Below are positions 63,372-64,000 of a stretch of DNA of 64,000 bases, piece by piece. The translations under genes were made by a program, and so were the position numbers. Numbering within the stretch: position 1 is the stretch's first letter; every line of letters starts with the position of its first letter. Source of the stretch: Bradyrhizobium diazoefficiens (lineage in GTDB: Bacteria; Pseudomonadota; Alphaproteobacteria; Rhizobiales; Xanthobacteraceae); assembly GCF_018131015.1 (NCBI RefSeq), contig NZ_JAFCJJ010000011.1, forward strand, positions 1-64,000, read 5' to 3'. The notes beneath the pieces are model-generated. The model saw nothing but the letters and a program-made list of their open reading frames with translations. It did no database searches and was not told the origin of the DNA.

Positions 63372-64000
63372 CTATCCTTCGGAAGGATCGCGGAATTCAC
63401 CGAGCTTGCGGACGGCGACATCGACCGTCATTCCCAGGTAATCTCCGGCATCCCCGAACCATGATCCGGCCAACGGAATGGCTTGGCCCGGATGGCGGGC
63501 GATCGCCACCGGGATGAGGTCATGCCCGCTGCTGATGCTGTTGGTCGGGTCGTAGTCGAGCCAGCCGGCACCGGGTAGAAACACCTGCACCCAGGCATGC
63601 GTCGCGCCGGAGCCCGTCGCACCGACGGCGGCGCCGTCGAGGGCGGCGTCGTACAGATAGCCGCTGATGAAGCGCGCCGCAAAGCCGAGCCGCCGCAACG
63701 TCTCGATCATCAGCCAGGCAAAATCCCGGCACGTGCCGGATTTGCTGCGGAGCGTTTCACCGGGCGATTGCGTTCCTTCGGCGCTTCTCGCTTGATAACT
63801 GAAGGAATTGCGGAAGGAGCCGAGCATGCGTTGCAGCACGTCGGTTGTCCGGTCCTGATCACCGGCGACGAAGCTCTTCGTCCATGCGGCCACGCTGCCG
63901 TCGGGATCCTCGGCGTGAGGACGCAAGTAGCCGGCGAGATCGGTCCACTCGTCCGGGGAATATTGCACAGGGACTTCCTCGGCCCGAGCCTCGAGTGGAA
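63372..64000 (-). CDS. Transglutaminase-like cysteine peptidase family protein (partial, 5' end outside window)
   Basis: The C-terminal 209 residues of a bacterial transglutaminase-like protein are present. The catalytic triad is readable: Cys in SKSGTCRDFAWLM, His in GATHAWVQVFLPG and Asp in LDYDPTNSI. The frame stays open to the window end (PLEARAEEVPVQYSPDEW), so the N-terminal beta domain lies beyond position 64000. An internal GTG at 63968 is unlikely to be the start. Members are proposed proteases or cross-linking enzymes, and many occur with alpha-E and circularly permuted ATP-grasp genes, not visible here. Confidence 0.9.
   Translation of the reverse strand, partial: PLEARAEEVPVQYSPDEWTDLAGYLRPHAEDPDGSVAAWTKSFVAGDQDRTTDVLQRMLGSFRNSFSYQARSAEGTQSPGETLRSKSGTCRDFAWLMIETLRRLGFAARFISGYLYDAALDGAAVGATGSGATHAWVQVFLPGAGWLDYDPTNSISSGHDLIPVAIARHPGQAIPLAGSWFGDAGDYLGMTVDVAVRKLGEFRDPSEG

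Overview
The window is GC-rich chromosomal DNA from an alphaproteobacterium, most likely Bradyrhizobium or a close relative (Bradyrhizobiaceae/Nitrobacteraceae). The reasons are a fused transaldolase/phosphoglucose isomerase followed by a short-type gnd, a trehalose/glucan island with a TreS-maltokinase fusion, a PHA granule-type regulator, GGAAC-type promoters of the EcfG general stress response, a FixK/FNR box, and the dispersed palindromic repeats common in that group. I saw no tRNA, rRNA, CRISPR array, prophage or insertion sequence.

Region by region. (1) 269-5044, minus strand: prkA-yeaH-spoVR, the conserved stress kinase trio, with a textbook EcfG-type promoter (GGAAC-N17-CGTT) just upstream. 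(2) 5793-13275, plus strand: tal-pgi, gnd, zwf, pgl, gntK and a Cof-type phosphatase, covering the oxidative and part of the non-oxidative pentose phosphate pathway around 6-phosphogluconate. (3) 13451-31461: a glucan/trehalose island. malQ and a GH15 hydrolase run on the minus strand. A GlgE-like protein, TreS-maltokinase, glgB, glgX, treZ and treY run on the plus strand. The GlgE-like protein has lost two signature active-site residues. (4) 31465-35929: a PHA-granule-type regulator, a tiny membrane protein and the two-component NHEJ system, ligD and ku, whose shared promoter region carries mirrored GGAAC boxes. (5) 35934-44251, minus strand: a complete kdpFABCDE potassium uptake operon headed by three microproteins. 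It is divergent from a hypothetical gene, with a mirrored pair of 18-bp boxes between them. (6) 45149-50006: upp, an AMP-dependent acyl-CoA ligase, an acyl-CoA dehydrogenase, a MaoC hydratase and a CitE-like lyase. (7) 50186-54052, minus strand: three genes whose products all carry export signals (c-heme protein, Tat-exported FAH-family hydrolase, solute-binding protein). (8) 54290-62697: a GH79-like hydrolase, an MHS-type transporter, a KstD-like flavoprotein, and an operon of a ThDP enzyme, a DadA-like oxidase and an SDR. (9) 63009-64000: a GlsB/YeaQ membrane protein behind a perfect FixK/FNR box, and a transglutaminase-like protein cut by the window end.

How it fits together: much of the left and centre looks like a stress and storage-carbon programme. 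It combines stress kinase, NADPH supply, trehalose by three routes, NHEJ repair and potassium uptake. The GGAAC promoter elements I found are one strong match and several partial ones. A striking layout rule is that all nine convergent gene junctions either abut within 0-6 bp or are separated by a palindromic hairpin element.
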